Origin: Paenibacillaceae bacterium
GTDB lineage: Bacteria; Bacillota; Bacilli; Paenibacillales; NBRC-103111
Assembly (NCBI GenBank): GCA_029256185.1
Contig: JAQSYI010000023.1
Location: 38,312 to 102,311, forward strand
Reading direction: 5' to 3'
Length of the DNA: 64,000 nucleotides
Part shown: positions 16,335 to 25,141 of the stretch, piece by piece
Numbering within the stretch: the first letter of the stretch is position 1
Layout of the letters: every line of letters starts with the position of its first letter
Made by a program: the position numbers and the translations under genes
The notes under the pieces: generated by a model
What the model saw: only the letters and a program-made list of their open reading frames with translations
Database searches by the model: none
What the model was told of the DNA's origin: nothing

Positions 16335-18437
16335 TCAATCTTCGCCCTCTGCCGATTCCTCCACCGGCTCTTCCTTATAATCGCACTTGGTGCATTGCAC
16401 CGTGGTTCCATTACGGTTGGTCTTCGAGATCAGCATCTCGCCGCAATCCGGGCAATCTCTGCCTACGGGACGGTCCCAGGAGACAAAGTCGCAATCGGGA
16501 TACTTGTCGCAGCCGAAGAATACCCGGCCCTTCTTGCTCCGCCGCTCCACGACATGCCCCACCTTGCAGTTGGGACAGACAACACCGGTTCCCTTCACGA
16601 TGGGCTTGGTGTTGCGGCAATCGGGAAAGCCCGAGCACGCCAGGAACTTGCCGAAACGGCCCATCTTGTAAACCATGGGATTGCCGCACTTCTCGCACAG
16701 TTCATCGGAAACCTCGTCTTGAATCTCGATTTCCTTCATTTCTTCCTCAGCCACATTAAGCCGCTTCTCAAAGGACTCGTAGAAGCCGCTGAGCACTTTT
16801 ACCCAGTTCTCCCGGCCCTCCTCCACGTGGTCCAGCTCTTCTTCCATCTGAGCGGTGAAATCCACATCCAGAATTTCCGGGAAAAATTCCTCCATCAGCT
16901 CGATCACCAGCTCGCCAAGCTCTGTAGGAATAAACTTCTTCTCCTCCAACGCCACATAGCCGCGCTTCTGGATGGTCTCCAGGATTGGGGCGTAGGTGCT
17001 GGGACGGCCGATTCCCATTTCCTCCAGCGCCCGCACCAGCCGGGCTTCCGAGTATCTGGGCGGAGGCTGGGTGAAGTGCTGCTTCGGTTCCAAGCCATCC
17101 TGCTTCAGAACATCTTCCTTGGCCAGGGGGGGGAGAAATTTCTCCTCATCCGTGTTCGTGCCTTCATCATTGCTCTCCACATAGACTTTCATGAACCCGG
17201 CAAACTTCACCTTCGAGCCGACTGCCCGGAACATGACGCTCCCTGCAGTAATATCCACCGTCATGGTATCCATCACGGCAGAAGCCATCTGGCTGGCTAC
17301 AAACCGTTCCCATATGAGCTTATAGAGCCTGTATTGGTCCCGGCTTAGAAATTCCTTCAATTCCTCCGGCGTCCGCAGCACGGAGCTGGGACGAATGCCT
17401 TCGTGCGCATCTTGGGCGTTGGCCGCTTTCTTCAGATACACGCGGGGCGTCTCCGGATAGAAGGCCTCACCGTATTTGTTCACGATGAACTCTTTGGCTT
17501 CTTCCTGGGCCACGGGGGAAATCCGTGTGGAATCGGTCCGCATGTAGGTGATCAAACCGACTGTGCCCTCTTTGCCCAGATCAATGCCCTCATACAACTG
17601 CTGGGCTACGGACATGGTCTTCGCCGCCCGGAAGTTCAGCTTGCGCGCTGCTTCCTGCTGCATGGTGCTGGTAATGAAGGGAGCGGAAGGGTTGCGTGTC
17701 CGCTCCTTCTCCTTCACCTCGTACACCACGAAGGCATTGTTCTCAATCGCGGCAAGGATGGCTTTTACTTCGGCTTCATTATGAAGCTCCTGCTTCTGTC
17801 CATCCACCCCGTAGAACTTGGCTTCGAAGGTGGAGGAGCCTGTTGCCAGAATTGCCGTAATGGTCCAATATTCCTCCGGAACGAATGCCTTGATCTCATT
17901 CTCCCTGTCGTTGATCAGCTTGACGGCAACGGATTGCACCCGGCCTGCCGACAAGCCCTTCTTGACTTTCTTCCATAGAAGAGGACTGATCTTGTAGCCG
18001 ACCAGCCGGTCGAGAATACGGCGGGCCTGCTGCGCATTGACCAGATCCTTATTGATCGGCCGCGGGGTCTTGAACGCATCCTTGACCGCCTGCTTGGTAA
18101 TTTCGTTGAATACGACGCGGCACTCTTCTGTGTCATCCAGATCCAGATAGTGTGCCAGATGCCAGGCAATCGCTTCCCCTTCACGGTCAGGGTCAGCCGC
18201 CAGATAGACTTTCTTCACTTTTTTGCGGGCATCCTTCAGTTCCTTAAGAACGTCGCCCTTCCCGCGGATCGTAATATATTTCGGTTCAAAATCATTGTCG
18301 ACCTCGACGCCAATCTGGCTCTTCGGAAGGTCGCGGATATGGCCCATGGAAGCCTTCACGATGTATTTGCTGCCCAGATACTTGCCAATGGTTTTGGCCT
18401 TGGCGGGCGATTCCACAATCACGAGCGAGTCTGCCAT
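16335..18437 (-). CDS. topA: DNA topoisomerase I
   Basis: A 700-residue type IA topoisomerase that relaxes negative supercoils. Toprim domain at the start (LVIVESPAKAKTIGKYLG; AADPDREGEAIAWHL with the acidic metal residues). The catalytic tyrosine lies in GLITYMRTDSTRIS (about residue 297). Three C-terminal zinc ribbons with four cysteines each (about 575-690: CEKCGNP, CPNCKVG, CPDCGEM) are intact. It sits between dprA and trmFO as in Bacillus, 47 bases after dprA. Confidence 0.98.
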   Translation of the reverse strand: MADSLVIVESPAKAKTIGKYLGSKYIVKASMGHIRDLPKSQIGVEVDNDFEPKYITIRGKGDVLKELKDARKKVKKVYLAADPDREGEAIAWHLAHYLDLDDTEECRVVFNEITKQAVKDAFKTPRPINKDLVNAQQARRILDRLVGYKISPLLWKKVKKGLSAGRVQSVAVKLINDRENEIKAFVPEEYWTITAILATGSSTFEAKFYGVDGQKQELHNEAEVKAILAAIENNAFVVYEVKEKERTRNPSAPFITSTMQQEAARKLNFRAAKTMSVAQQLYEGIDLGKEGTVGLITYMRTDSTRISPVAQEEAKEFIVNKYGEAFYPETPRVYLKKAANAQDAHEGIRPSSVLRTPEELKEFLSRDQYRLYKLIWERFVASQMASAVMDTMTVDITAGSVMFRAVGSKVKFAGFMKVYVESNDEGTNTDEEKFLPPLAKEDVLKQDGLEPKQHFTQPPPRYSEARLVRALEEMGIGRPSTYAPILETIQKRGYVALEEKKFIPTELGELVIELMEEFFPEILDVDFTAQMEEELDHVEEGRENWVKVLSGFYESFEKRLNVAEEEMKEIEIQDEVSDELCEKCGNPMVYKMGRFGKFLACSGFPDCRNTKPIVKGTGVVCPNCKVGHVVERRSKKGRVFFGCDKYPDCDFVSWDRPVGRDCPDCGEMLISKTNRNGTTVQCTKCDYKEEPVEESAEGED

Positions 18438-18484
18438 ATTGCCTTCCTCCCTCCTGGATATTTGGAGTATACTTGCTGGGAATT

Positions 18485-19585
18485 CTATATGAGGACATAA
18501 ACCGAACCCGGGAGTTGTTCAATCCTCTTCGTCAAGAGTAAAGATAACAGAATTGCATGCAAATGTCCAAAATTTGTTTGAAAACGCTCTATCAGCTCAT
18601 CGATGGTCGCAGGACCTTGCGCCAAAAACTCCAATATCCCCGCTTCCTCCGGCGTTAATTCTTTATGTTCGGGATTATTGTTTACCGTGTCATGGCAGAT
18701 ATTCCGGCTGGCTCCTATTATATGTACGTACTCGCATAAAATATCCTCGGCGCAGGCCACAAGTTTTGCTCCCGACTGGATCAGGTTATTGGTGCCCGCG
18801 CTTTTGGGGGAGGTAACGGGACCAGGCAGCGCAAACACGTCCCGGGATTCTTCCAGGGCGATATCCGAAGTAATCAGGGAACCGCTTTTCAATGCGGCTT
18901 CAATCACCAGCGTTCCCAGAGCAAGACCGGCAATGATGCGGTTCCTTTTTGGAAAAAGCCCCGGGACACTCCGGGTCCCCGGAGGATACTCGGACAGGAT
19001 CAGTCCTTTTTCGGCCAGCTCTCGATACAGATGCGCGTGCTCTCTGGGATAAATGACATCAATCCCGCTGCCCAATACAGCAATCGTCCCCCCGGCGCCT
19101 GCCACGGCCCCTTGATGGGCGGCTCCATCGATGCCCCGCGCCAGTCCGCTGACCACGGCAACTCCTGCCTGAGACAAGCCGCGGCTGATCAATTCCGCCA
19201 TACGCTTGCCGTAAACCGTGGGCAGGCGCGTTCCTACTACCGCAATAGCAGGCTTGTGCAGCAGCTCGGTCCGGCCGATGGCGTACAGCACCCAGGGAGG
19301 TTCTCCCGTCTGATTCAGCAGAGGCGGATACTCCGGGTCCAGCCTGGTTATGGGATAGATCATACTGCGGGCATACTTTTCTTCCGTCGCGGCCACGTAA
19401 CTCCTGGTCAGTCTGGACTTCAGCAGCTCCGCCTTGCCCGGAGGCAAGTCCAATGCGCGGACGGCTGCAAGGCTTGTGTCCAACACCTCCTCCAACTCCG
19501 GAAAATAACGCAGCAGCTGCCGGATCGTCTTCCCTCCCACCCCTTCAATTTCATGGAGCGCCAGGATAATAGTTGAATTGTTCAT
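18485..19585 (-). CDS. dprA: DNA processing protein DprA
   Basis: A 366-residue DprA/Smf with an N-terminal helix-hairpin/SAM-like region, a Rossmann fold (AVVGTRLPTVYGKRMAELIS; SGLARGIDGAAHQGAV; TLVIEAALKSGSLITSDIAL; VFALPGPV) and a C-terminal winged-helix region. It loads RecA on incoming single-stranded DNA during transformation. AAAGGAGA precedes the ATG. A 9-bp VNTR and a palindrome cluster lie immediately upstream. Confidence 0.96.
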   Translation of the reverse strand: MNNSTIILALHEIEGVGGKTIRQLLRYFPELEEVLDTSLAAVRALDLPPGKAELLKSRLTRSYVAATEEKYARSMIYPITRLDPEYPPLLNQTGEPPWVLYAIGRTELLHKPAIAVVGTRLPTVYGKRMAELISRGLSQAGVAVVSGLARGIDGAAHQGAVAGAGGTIAVLGSGIDVIYPREHAHLYRELAEKGLILSEYPPGTRSVPGLFPKRNRIIAGLALGTLVIEAALKSGSLITSDIALEESRDVFALPGPVTSPKSAGTNNLIQSGAKLVACAEDILCEYVHIIGASRNICHDTVNNNPEHKELTPEEAGILEFLAQGPATIDELIERFQTNFGHLHAILLSLLLTKRIEQLPGSVYVLI

Positions 19586-19609
19586 CGATCAATCTCTCCT
19601 TTGTTATAT

Positions 19610-19715
19610 CTTGCGGCTCTTGCGGCTCTTGTGGCTCTTGTGGCTCTTGCGGCTCTTGTGGCTCTTGCGGCTCTTGCGGCTCTTGTGGCTCTTGCGGCTC
19701 TTGTGGCTCTTGCTC
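19610..19715. repeat. 9-bp tandem repeat (VNTR), 11 full copies
   Basis: Eleven consecutive copies of CTTGCGGCT or CTTGTGGCT, differing only at the fifth base, plus a partial twelfth. On the minus strand the unit would read Glu-Pro-Gln. It ends about 25 bases upstream of the dprA start, close to its ribosome site. Confidence 0.95.
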
Positions 19716-19734
19716 AAATCTCACTCCTAGCGCC

Positions 19735-19931
19735 TTAACGGAAATTTTTTCCGCTAAACCTCCCTTTTCACTCCTTTTCTCTTTTTTAGCGGAAATTTTT
19801 TCCGTTATCTCCCCGTTCCCCCCCGAAAAGAAGCATATTTCTCCCACTCGACGCATATTAACGGAAATTTTTTCCGTTAATTTTTCCATATTGCCGAAAA
19901 ATCGCCCGATAACGGAAATTTTTTCCGTTAT
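19735..19931 (-). repeat. Four-palindrome intergenic element, copy 1
   Basis: Four copies of a palindrome (core AACGGAAATTTTTTCCGTT, with one or two variants) start at 19735, 19786, 19858 and 19909, giving steps of 51, 72 and 51 bases. A second cluster with the same steps lies at 54345-54542. All steps are multiples of three, so a minus-strand frame reads T/A-E-K-I-S-V/A at each copy. The spacer sequence is otherwise mostly different between the clusters. Confidence 0.92.
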
Positions 19932-20180
19932 TTCTGCCCAAAAATCTGCAAACAGGTAGTGGATCGCTGAACTCCCCCTCCTACCTACCCAAATGGGTCC
20001 GCCAACTCCGCCCCCTCTACCCGCACACGCCTCCCACCCCGTATCCACAAATTACGTCTCAGCCTGCATACGCCTACTTCTTCCCTTATACCCTGACACG
20101 GCTACTCCCTCCCTACTCCTCAGACTCCTTATGTCCCCATGCGTTTGCCCGGAATGCACACATACAGTTTGTTAACCTGC
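19932..20180. other. Intergenic stretch without recognisable gene
   Basis: This C/T-rich stretch between the palindrome element and the sucD terminator has no credible gene. A minus-strand open frame crosses it but has no ribosome site and is built largely from the repeats. Confidence 0.6.
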
Positions 20181-20226
20181 CAAAAAAACCTTCCGACTTC
20201 CGCAATGCCGCGGAAACCGGAAGGTT
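20181..20226 (-). terminator. Rho-independent terminator of sucCD
   Basis: AACCTTCCG (20187-20195) pairs with CGGAAGGTT (20218-20226), with a second inner stem TTCCGC/GCGGAA, and the minus strand then runs into seven T residues. It lies 20 bases after the sucD stop. Confidence 0.9.
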
Positions 20227-20246
20227 GCTTACCTACCCGTTATTGC

Positions 20247-21179
20247 TTATGAACGTACAACACATGTATCCAGAATCCCCTTCTCCTCCAGCACACGCAC
20301 CAGTGTAGAGCCCATCTCCGACGGCGTAGGAGCCACCTGAATGCCGCAGCGTGTCATGGTTGCCACCTTCTCTGCAGCAGTGCCCTTGCCTCCGGAAATA
20401 ATGGCTCCCGCATGCCCCATGCGCTTGCCGACCGGAGCCGTCTGCCCGCCGATGAAACCGACAACGGGTTTCGTCATATTGGCCGCAACCCATTCAGCCG
20501 CTTCTTCCTCAGCGGTGCCTCCGATCTCCCCGATCATGATCACGGCATGCGTATCCGGGTCGTCATTGAACAACCGGAGAATATCGATGAACTCCGAGCC
20601 TTTGACCGGGTCTCCGCCGATGCCAACGGCGCTGGACTGGCCGATGCCCCTGGCTGTCAACTGATGCACCGCCTCATAAGTCAGAGTCCCGCTTCTGGAT
20701 ACCACACCTACGTGGCCGGGAGTATGAATATATCCTGGCATAATACCGATCTTGCACTGCCCCGGCGTAATCACTCCCGGACAGTTGGGGCCGATCAGGC
20801 GGGTTCTTTTGCCTTCCATAAATCTTTTTACCCGTACCATGTCAAGCACCGGGATGCCTTCAGTAATACAGATGCACAGATCCAGGTCCGCATCCACCGC
20901 CTCCATGATCGCATCGGCTGCAAATGCAGGCGGGACATAAATCACAGAAGCATTCGCTCCCGTGGCCGTCTTGGCCTCACTGACCGTATTATACACCGGA
21001 AGGGCCACTGTTGTCCCGTTCTCCAGTGAAAAATCCACTTGGATGCCGCCTTTGCCCGGAACGGCCCCCGCTACCATCCGGGTTCCATAATCCAAGCCGC
21101 CCTTGGTATGGAACATTCCGGTGGTGCCGGTCATGTTCTGGGTGATGACCTTCGTATTTTTATCAACAAGGATACTCAT
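20247..21179 (-). CDS. sucD: Succinyl-CoA synthetase (ADP-forming) alpha subunit
   Basis: A 310-residue alpha subunit that with SucC converts succinyl-CoA to succinate and makes ATP in the TCA cycle. CoA-binding Rossmann domain first (QNMTGTTGMFHTKGGLDYGT), then the ligase domain with LIGPNCPGVITPGQCKIG and the phosphohistidine loop GHAGAIISGGKGTAAEKV (active His about residue 246). It follows sucC by 34 bases. Confidence 0.98.
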   Translation of the reverse strand: MSILVDKNTKVITQNMTGTTGMFHTKGGLDYGTRMVAGAVPGKGGIQVDFSLENGTTVALPVYNTVSEAKTATGANASVIYVPPAFAADAIMEAVDADLDLCICITEGIPVLDMVRVKRFMEGKRTRLIGPNCPGVITPGQCKIGIMPGYIHTPGHVGVVSRSGTLTYEAVHQLTARGIGQSSAVGIGGDPVKGSEFIDILRLFNDDPDTHAVIMIGEIGGTAEEEAAEWVAANMTKPVVGFIGGQTAPVGKRMGHAGAIISGGKGTAAEKVATMTRCGIQVAPTPSEMGSTLVRVLEEKGILDTCVVRS

Positions 21180-21213
21180 TGTATAGGCTCACTCCTCTTC
21201 ACAGGGTTCATGT

Positions 21214-22380
21214 TTATGCGAGTCCGACCTGGGCGACAATCTTCTGCGCTCCGTCTGCCATGGAATCTGCGGCGATGATATTCAATCCCGACTCCCGGAG
21301 AATCTTCTTGCCTAAGTCCACGTTGGTTCCCTCCAGCCGGACCACCAGCGGACGGTCCAGTCCTACCTGCCGGGCAGCCTCTATTACACCGCCCGCAATA
21401 ATATCGCATTTCATGATGCCTCCGAAGATGTTGACGAAGATGCCTTTTACCTGCTCATCCTTCAGAATAATCTTGAACGCCTCCGTAACCTTCTGTGCAG
21501 TGGCACCTCCACCTACATCAAGAAAGTTGGCAGGCTCGCCGCCGTAATATTTGATAATATCCATCGTTGCCATGGCAAGCCCCGCCCCGTTCACCATACA
21601 CCCGATATTGCCGTCCAACGCAATGTAGGACAGATCAAACTTGGAGGCTTCAATCTCCTTCTCATCCTCCTCATCCAGATCTCTCAGCTCCAGAATATCT
21701 TTATGGCGGTACAATGCATTGGAGTCAAAATTCAGCTTGGCATCAAGCGCCATTACTTCTCCAGCTCCGGTTACGACCAACGGGTTGATCTCGGCTATGG
21801 AACAATCCTTATCTATGAATGCGGTATAAAGCGCTGTCATGAACTTTACCGCCTTGTTGACCAACTCAGCCGGAATGTGAATGGCATAGGCGAGTTTTCG
21901 CGCCTGATAGGGCTGCAAGCCCACTGCCGGATCAATCACCTCTTTGACGATTTTCTCCGGGGAATGCGCGGCTACCTCCTCAATGTCCATTCCGCCTTCC
22001 TCGGAAGCCATTATGACTACCCGCCCGGTCCCGCGGTCCACTACCACACCAATGTAATATTCCTTCTTGATGTCACATCCTTGCTCAATCAGCAACCGCT
22101 TTACCACCTTGCCCTCCGGCCCCGTCTGATGGGTGACAAGCGTGCTGCCCAGAATTTGCTCCGCATAAGTTCGAACCTCTTCCGGATTCCTGGCAACCTT
22201 TACCCCGCCTGCCTTGCCCCGGCCGCCTGCATGAATCTGCGCCTTCACGACAACCACAGAGGTCCCCAGCGCCTTGGCCGCTTCCACTGCCTCATCCACC
22301 GAGAATGCGACTATCCCTTCAGGGACGCTGACTCCATACTGTTTCAAGACGGCTTTGCCTTGATACTCATGAATATTCAT
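21214..22380 (-). CDS. sucC: Succinyl-CoA synthetase (ADP-forming) beta subunit
   Basis: A 388-residue beta subunit with the ATP-grasp N-terminal domain (MNIHEYQGKAVLKQYGVSVP; KAQIHAGGRGKAGGVKVA) and the C-terminal ligase domain (MVNGAGLAMATMDIIKYYGG; FVNIFGGIMKCD). The frame runs 40 codons further upstream, but TAGGAGG lies nine bases before the ATG at 22380, which is also the family start. The upstream DNA contains an imperfect direct repeat that may be regulatory. Confidence 0.98.
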   Translation of the reverse strand: MNIHEYQGKAVLKQYGVSVPEGIVAFSVDEAVEAAKALGTSVVVVKAQIHAGGRGKAGGVKVARNPEEVRTYAEQILGSTLVTHQTGPEGKVVKRLLIEQGCDIKKEYYIGVVVDRGTGRVVIMASEEGGMDIEEVAAHSPEKIVKEVIDPAVGLQPYQARKLAYAIHIPAELVNKAVKFMTALYTAFIDKDCSIAEINPLVVTGAGEVMALDAKLNFDSNALYRHKDILELRDLDEEDEKEIEASKFDLSYIALDGNIGCMVNGAGLAMATMDIIKYYGGEPANFLDVGGGATAQKVTEAFKIILKDEQVKGIFVNIFGGIMKCDIIAGGVIEAARQVGLDRPLVVRLEGTNVDLGKKILRESGLNIIAADSMADGAQKIVAQVGLA

Positions 22381-22397
22381 GCTTGAAGTCCTCCTAA

Positions 22398-22517
22398 GAG
22401 TTTTGAGTTTAAAATGCCAGGTGAAACGGCATTTACGAAAAACTGGCTTCGTAAGCATCCTCTTGAGTTTTGAGTTTACTGCCAAGGTAACGGTGTTCAC
22501 GAAAAACTGGTTTCTTG
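22398..22517. repeat. Imperfect direct repeat upstream of sucC
   Basis: Two copies of a roughly 55-base unit (22398-22453 and 22465-22517). Each opens GAGTTTTGAGTTTA and ends in a CACGAAAAACTGGTTTCTT-like block. They lie in the sucC leader, where repeated operators or a mobile remnant are both possible. Confidence 0.65.
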
Positions 22518-22683
22518 TGCTTCAGACGTTAATGGTATTCGTGTTTACAGCCAATAATTCCCATACGCCTTTATTAAATGTGACAATTTATTGAATCTTT
22601 TCCCATTGTAACATGATCAATAGATTTTTTCTCTAATTTTTATTAGTTGATAATGATTATATTAAAAATATTTTGCTATTCAT

Positions 22684-22717
22684 AAAAAAAGAACGCATTT
22701 CCGCCAAGAAAATGCGC
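22684..22717 (-). terminator. Terminator after the zinc-ribbon gene
   Basis: CGCATTT (22694-22700) pairs with AAATGCG (22710-22716) around a 9-base loop, followed on the minus strand by TTCTTTTTTT. It lies about 130 bases after the stop of the zinc-ribbon gene and upstream of sucC. Confidence 0.8.
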
Positions 22718-22848
22718 TCCTCTTATGAAAAACATACGTATCGCTCCCGCTGACCGGAATGTCTCCTGAAAACAGGTGTCTTCAATTAGATGCTCCAGCG
22801 GGTCTGCATTCAAGCTGCTCCAAAGAGAATGGGGGACAGGCAGGAATC

Positions 22849-23097
22849 CTAGTACCTGGGCTCCCGTTCAGCCTGCTTGATAAAGCGCAGCTCATTGCCG
22901 GTGAAACCGCATACTCTGCATTGAATATTAGGCTCAGGCTCGGGAACGAGCTGGGCTTCGTCAGTGGCAGAGATTGCTCCCGTCAGCGCATCCTTCATGA
23001 AGCTCTGGCTGTACATGGTCATCACGCTGAATTTAACCCGATTGGATCGGCAGTTGGGACAAAAATAAGGCTTACCCTGCATCATGGCATCTGTCAT
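22849..23097 (-). CDS. Small zinc-ribbon protein of unknown function
   Basis: An 82-residue protein with two CxxC pairs about 49 residues apart (YFCPNCRSNRVKF and IQCRVCGFTGNEL), which fit one zinc-ribbon. The middle is Met/Ser/Thr-rich. I chose the ATG at 23097 because GAGGTGAG lies six bases upstream; the frame is open for 38 further codons but these have no ribosome site. I do not recognise the family; nucleic-acid or protein binding is an inference from the ribbon only. Confidence 0.7.
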   Translation of the reverse strand: MTDAMMQGKPYFCPNCRSNRVKFSVMTMYSQSFMKDALTGAISATDEAQLVPEPEPNIQCRVCGFTGNELRFIKQAEREPRY

Positions 23098-23465
23098 TAT
23101 TCTCACCTCAATACCAGTATTGCCCAAAAACAAGAGAATTATCAGCATCCTATCCACTCCATTTTCCCCGCAGGCTTTGGCTGTCTCTCCATTTCTTTGC
23201 ATAACAACCACCTTTTCTCTTCCCTATGAGTACCATCAACGGTTTTGGACTTGCAGCCTTCCTTGTATAGGGGGAGTTTGATACTTCACATAAAGCCGTC
23301 GATTATTTAAAACTTTTCGATGGCTGTCTATCTATTTTTGCAGGAATTCTCCTTATTCTATTAATCTGCCATTTTTTTATGTGGAAAAAGCAGGGTTTTT
23401 CCGCTTCCGTGTCGAACTCTATGTCAAATTACGCTATAAGCAACTGATAGGGAGGAAGAAATATC
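23098..23465. other. Divergent intergenic region
   Basis: This stretch separates the minus-strand zinc-ribbon gene from the plus-strand amidase gene. It has an A/T-rich segment and one palindrome (GGAAAAA/TTTTTCC at about 23383-23402) but no gene I can support. I could not identify a confident promoter. Confidence 0.5.
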
Positions 23466-24848
23466 TTGTCATTGCGCCATCATATATTAAGCGGAGCTGT
23501 TATCGCCGGATTTTTATGCAGTGCAGGAAATCCCGTCTTGGCTGATTCCTCCGTTCAGCCCCTGCCTGCGGTCTCCGTCGACACTAAGACCGACTCACTG
23601 AAGACAAATGAAGAACAGGACGTAATTGTAAACATAGTGGATATCACCAATTTGCGGAAAGGCCCCAGCACGGAGGCCGCCATTATCGGCAAGGCCCAGC
23701 CGGGGCAGAGCTACGCCGTTGTTGCTTCCGAAGGAGATTGGTACCGCATCGCGCTCTCGGGCGGCAATGTTGCATACGTGGCCAGTTGGGTAGTAGAGAC
23801 TACCAAGAAGCAGAGCACGTCCGCCGGCGGAAGCGGACAGACCATTCCTTCCAATGGGGCACAGGCTGTTCCTTCCAGTAACGGACAGGCGGCTTCCACC
23901 AATAATGGGCAGACTGCTCCAGCCGACAGCGGACAAGCCACTCCGTCGAGTACCCAACAGACCGATTCATCCGGCAGCGGGCAGAAGCTCACCATACATA
24001 TCACCGGGGTCACCAATTTGCGCCAGCAGCCGAGCCTGGACGCGAAGATCATCGGCAAGGCCCAGCCGGGACAAACCTATGCCGTCGCCGCCTCGGAGGG
24101 AGACTGGTACCGGATTGCTCTTCCGGACGGCGTTGCAGCCTATGTGGCCAATTGGGTGGTAACGGCTGTCTCCGATGCGGAGACGCAGCAGAACTCCGCC
24201 AGCAAGGTATTCATCTATCACACCCATAACCGGGAATCCTGGAAGAATGTAGCCTCCCAAACCGCAGGCTCCTCCATCGATGACCCCAAGATCAACATAA
24301 CACTGGCAGGCCAAGAGCTGGGGCGGGTGCTTCAGGAAAAGGGCGTCTCCTCCATCGTATCCAATGACGATTTTGCCAGCCGTCTGATCAAGCAAAATCT
24401 GGGTTTCTCCCAATCCTATGCGGAATCGCGCAAAGCCATCGACCAGGCGAGAAAGACGGCCCCTGGCCTGACTTACTTCTTCGATATTCACCGTGACGCC
24501 GATGTGCCCCGCAGCAAAACAACCGTGACGATTAAGGGGAAAACTTACGCACGCATTCTGTTTGTTATTGGAACTGCCAATCCCAACAATAAGGAAAACG
24601 GCAAGTTTGCTGAAGAACTGAATAAGCTGTTGGAGAAAAAATATCCCGGCCTGTCCCGCGGCGTCCTCATCAAAGACGCCCATCAAGGCAACGGGGAATA
24701 CAATCAATCCATTTCACCGGGCAGTCTGCTGATGGAGTTCGGGGGCGCGAACAATACCCTGGAAGAGAACCTGCGTACAGCGGGGGCGTTTGCTGATGTT
24801 TTTGCTGAATATTATGCCGGGAAAGAAGGCAAGACGCCTGCCCGCTGA
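23466..24848 (+). CDS. Secreted SH3b-SpoIIP peptidoglycan amidase/hydrolase
   Basis: A 460-residue exported protein. Signal peptide (about 1-26, ending near VLADSS), two bacterial SH3 domains that share VTNLR, IIGKAQPGQ and EGDWYRIAL (about 55-120 and 175-240), separated by a repetitive Ser/Gly/Gln/Asn-rich linker, then a SpoIIP-type catalytic domain with IYHTHNRESW, FFDIHRDAD and SLLMEFGGANNTLEENLRTA. SpoIIP removes stem peptides and cuts glycan strands during engulfment; this one, with SH3b wall binding, may act on sporulating or vegetative cell wall. Start is a TTG after GGGAGGAAG. Confidence 0.85.
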   Translation: MSLRHHILSGAVIAGFLCSAGNPVLADSSVQPLPAVSVDTKTDSLKTNEEQDVIVNIVDITNLRKGPSTEAAIIGKAQPGQSYAVVASEGDWYRIALSGGNVAYVASWVVETTKKQSTSAGGSGQTIPSNGAQAVPSSNGQAASTNNGQTAPADSGQATPSSTQQTDSSGSGQKLTIHITGVTNLRQQPSLDAKIIGKAQPGQTYAVAASEGDWYRIALPDGVAAYVANWVVTAVSDAETQQNSASKVFIYHTHNRESWKNVASQTAGSSIDDPKINITLAGQELGRVLQEKGVSSIVSNDDFASRLIKQNLGFSQSYAESRKAIDQARKTAPGLTYFFDIHRDADVPRSKTTVTIKGKTYARILFVIGTANPNNKENGKFAEELNKLLEKKYPGLSRGVLIKDAHQGNGEYNQSISPGSLLMEFGGANNTLEENLRTAGAFADVFAEYYAGKEGKTPAR

Positions 24849-24854
24849 TTGGAA

Positions 24855-24960
24855 AAGAAGAGCAATCGCCAAGAATCCGAGGGACGGACATCAGCGCTCT
24901 TATTTGGCAAAAATCCGAGGGTTTGGAACTGTAACGGACACAGTTGCTCTTTTATGACTC
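24855..24960. repeat. Degenerate direct repeat downstream of the amidase gene
   Basis: Two diverged units share AATCCGAGGG and a CGGACA(T)CAG...GCTCTT block (first near 24879-24901, second near 24914-24955). They may be interspersed intergenic repeats; no ORF was seen. Confidence 0.45.
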
Positions 24961-25095
24961 CTTTGCCCCTCATACGGGGGGAGTTGGGACTAATAGAGGA
25001 TTTCCAGTCCGTTAGCCGTGCTAACCCCTGCTTTTTTCGCAAATAACGCCTCTCAGGTCCGTCAGCCGAGATGTATACCTCCCGGCATGGCAAGA

Positions 25096-25129
25096 AAAAT
25101 GCCTCCCAATGGCTTCCGGGAGGCATTTT
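25096..25129. terminator. Bidirectional terminator between amidase and comP-like genes
   Basis: AAAATGCCTCCC (25096-25107) and GGGAGGCATTTT (25118-25129) form a 12-bp stem, with T-rich flanks on both strands. It ends both the plus-strand amidase gene and the minus-strand kinase gene. Confidence 0.85.
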
Positions 25130-25141
25130 CTGTGTATTGAA

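Noticed and set aside
19605..19720. CRISPR array
   Set aside because: The 9-bp units have no spacers, so this is a simple VNTR.
19551..20048. Minus-strand open frame with EPQ repeats and TEKISV motifs
   Set aside because: It has no ribosome site, overlaps the dprA start, and is built from the VNTR and palindrome element; the reading frame may be a by-product. It is reported as repeats, not as a gene.
22381..22500. sucC N-terminal extension
   Set aside because: Translates the leader repeat; the family start has a perfect ribosome site at 22380.
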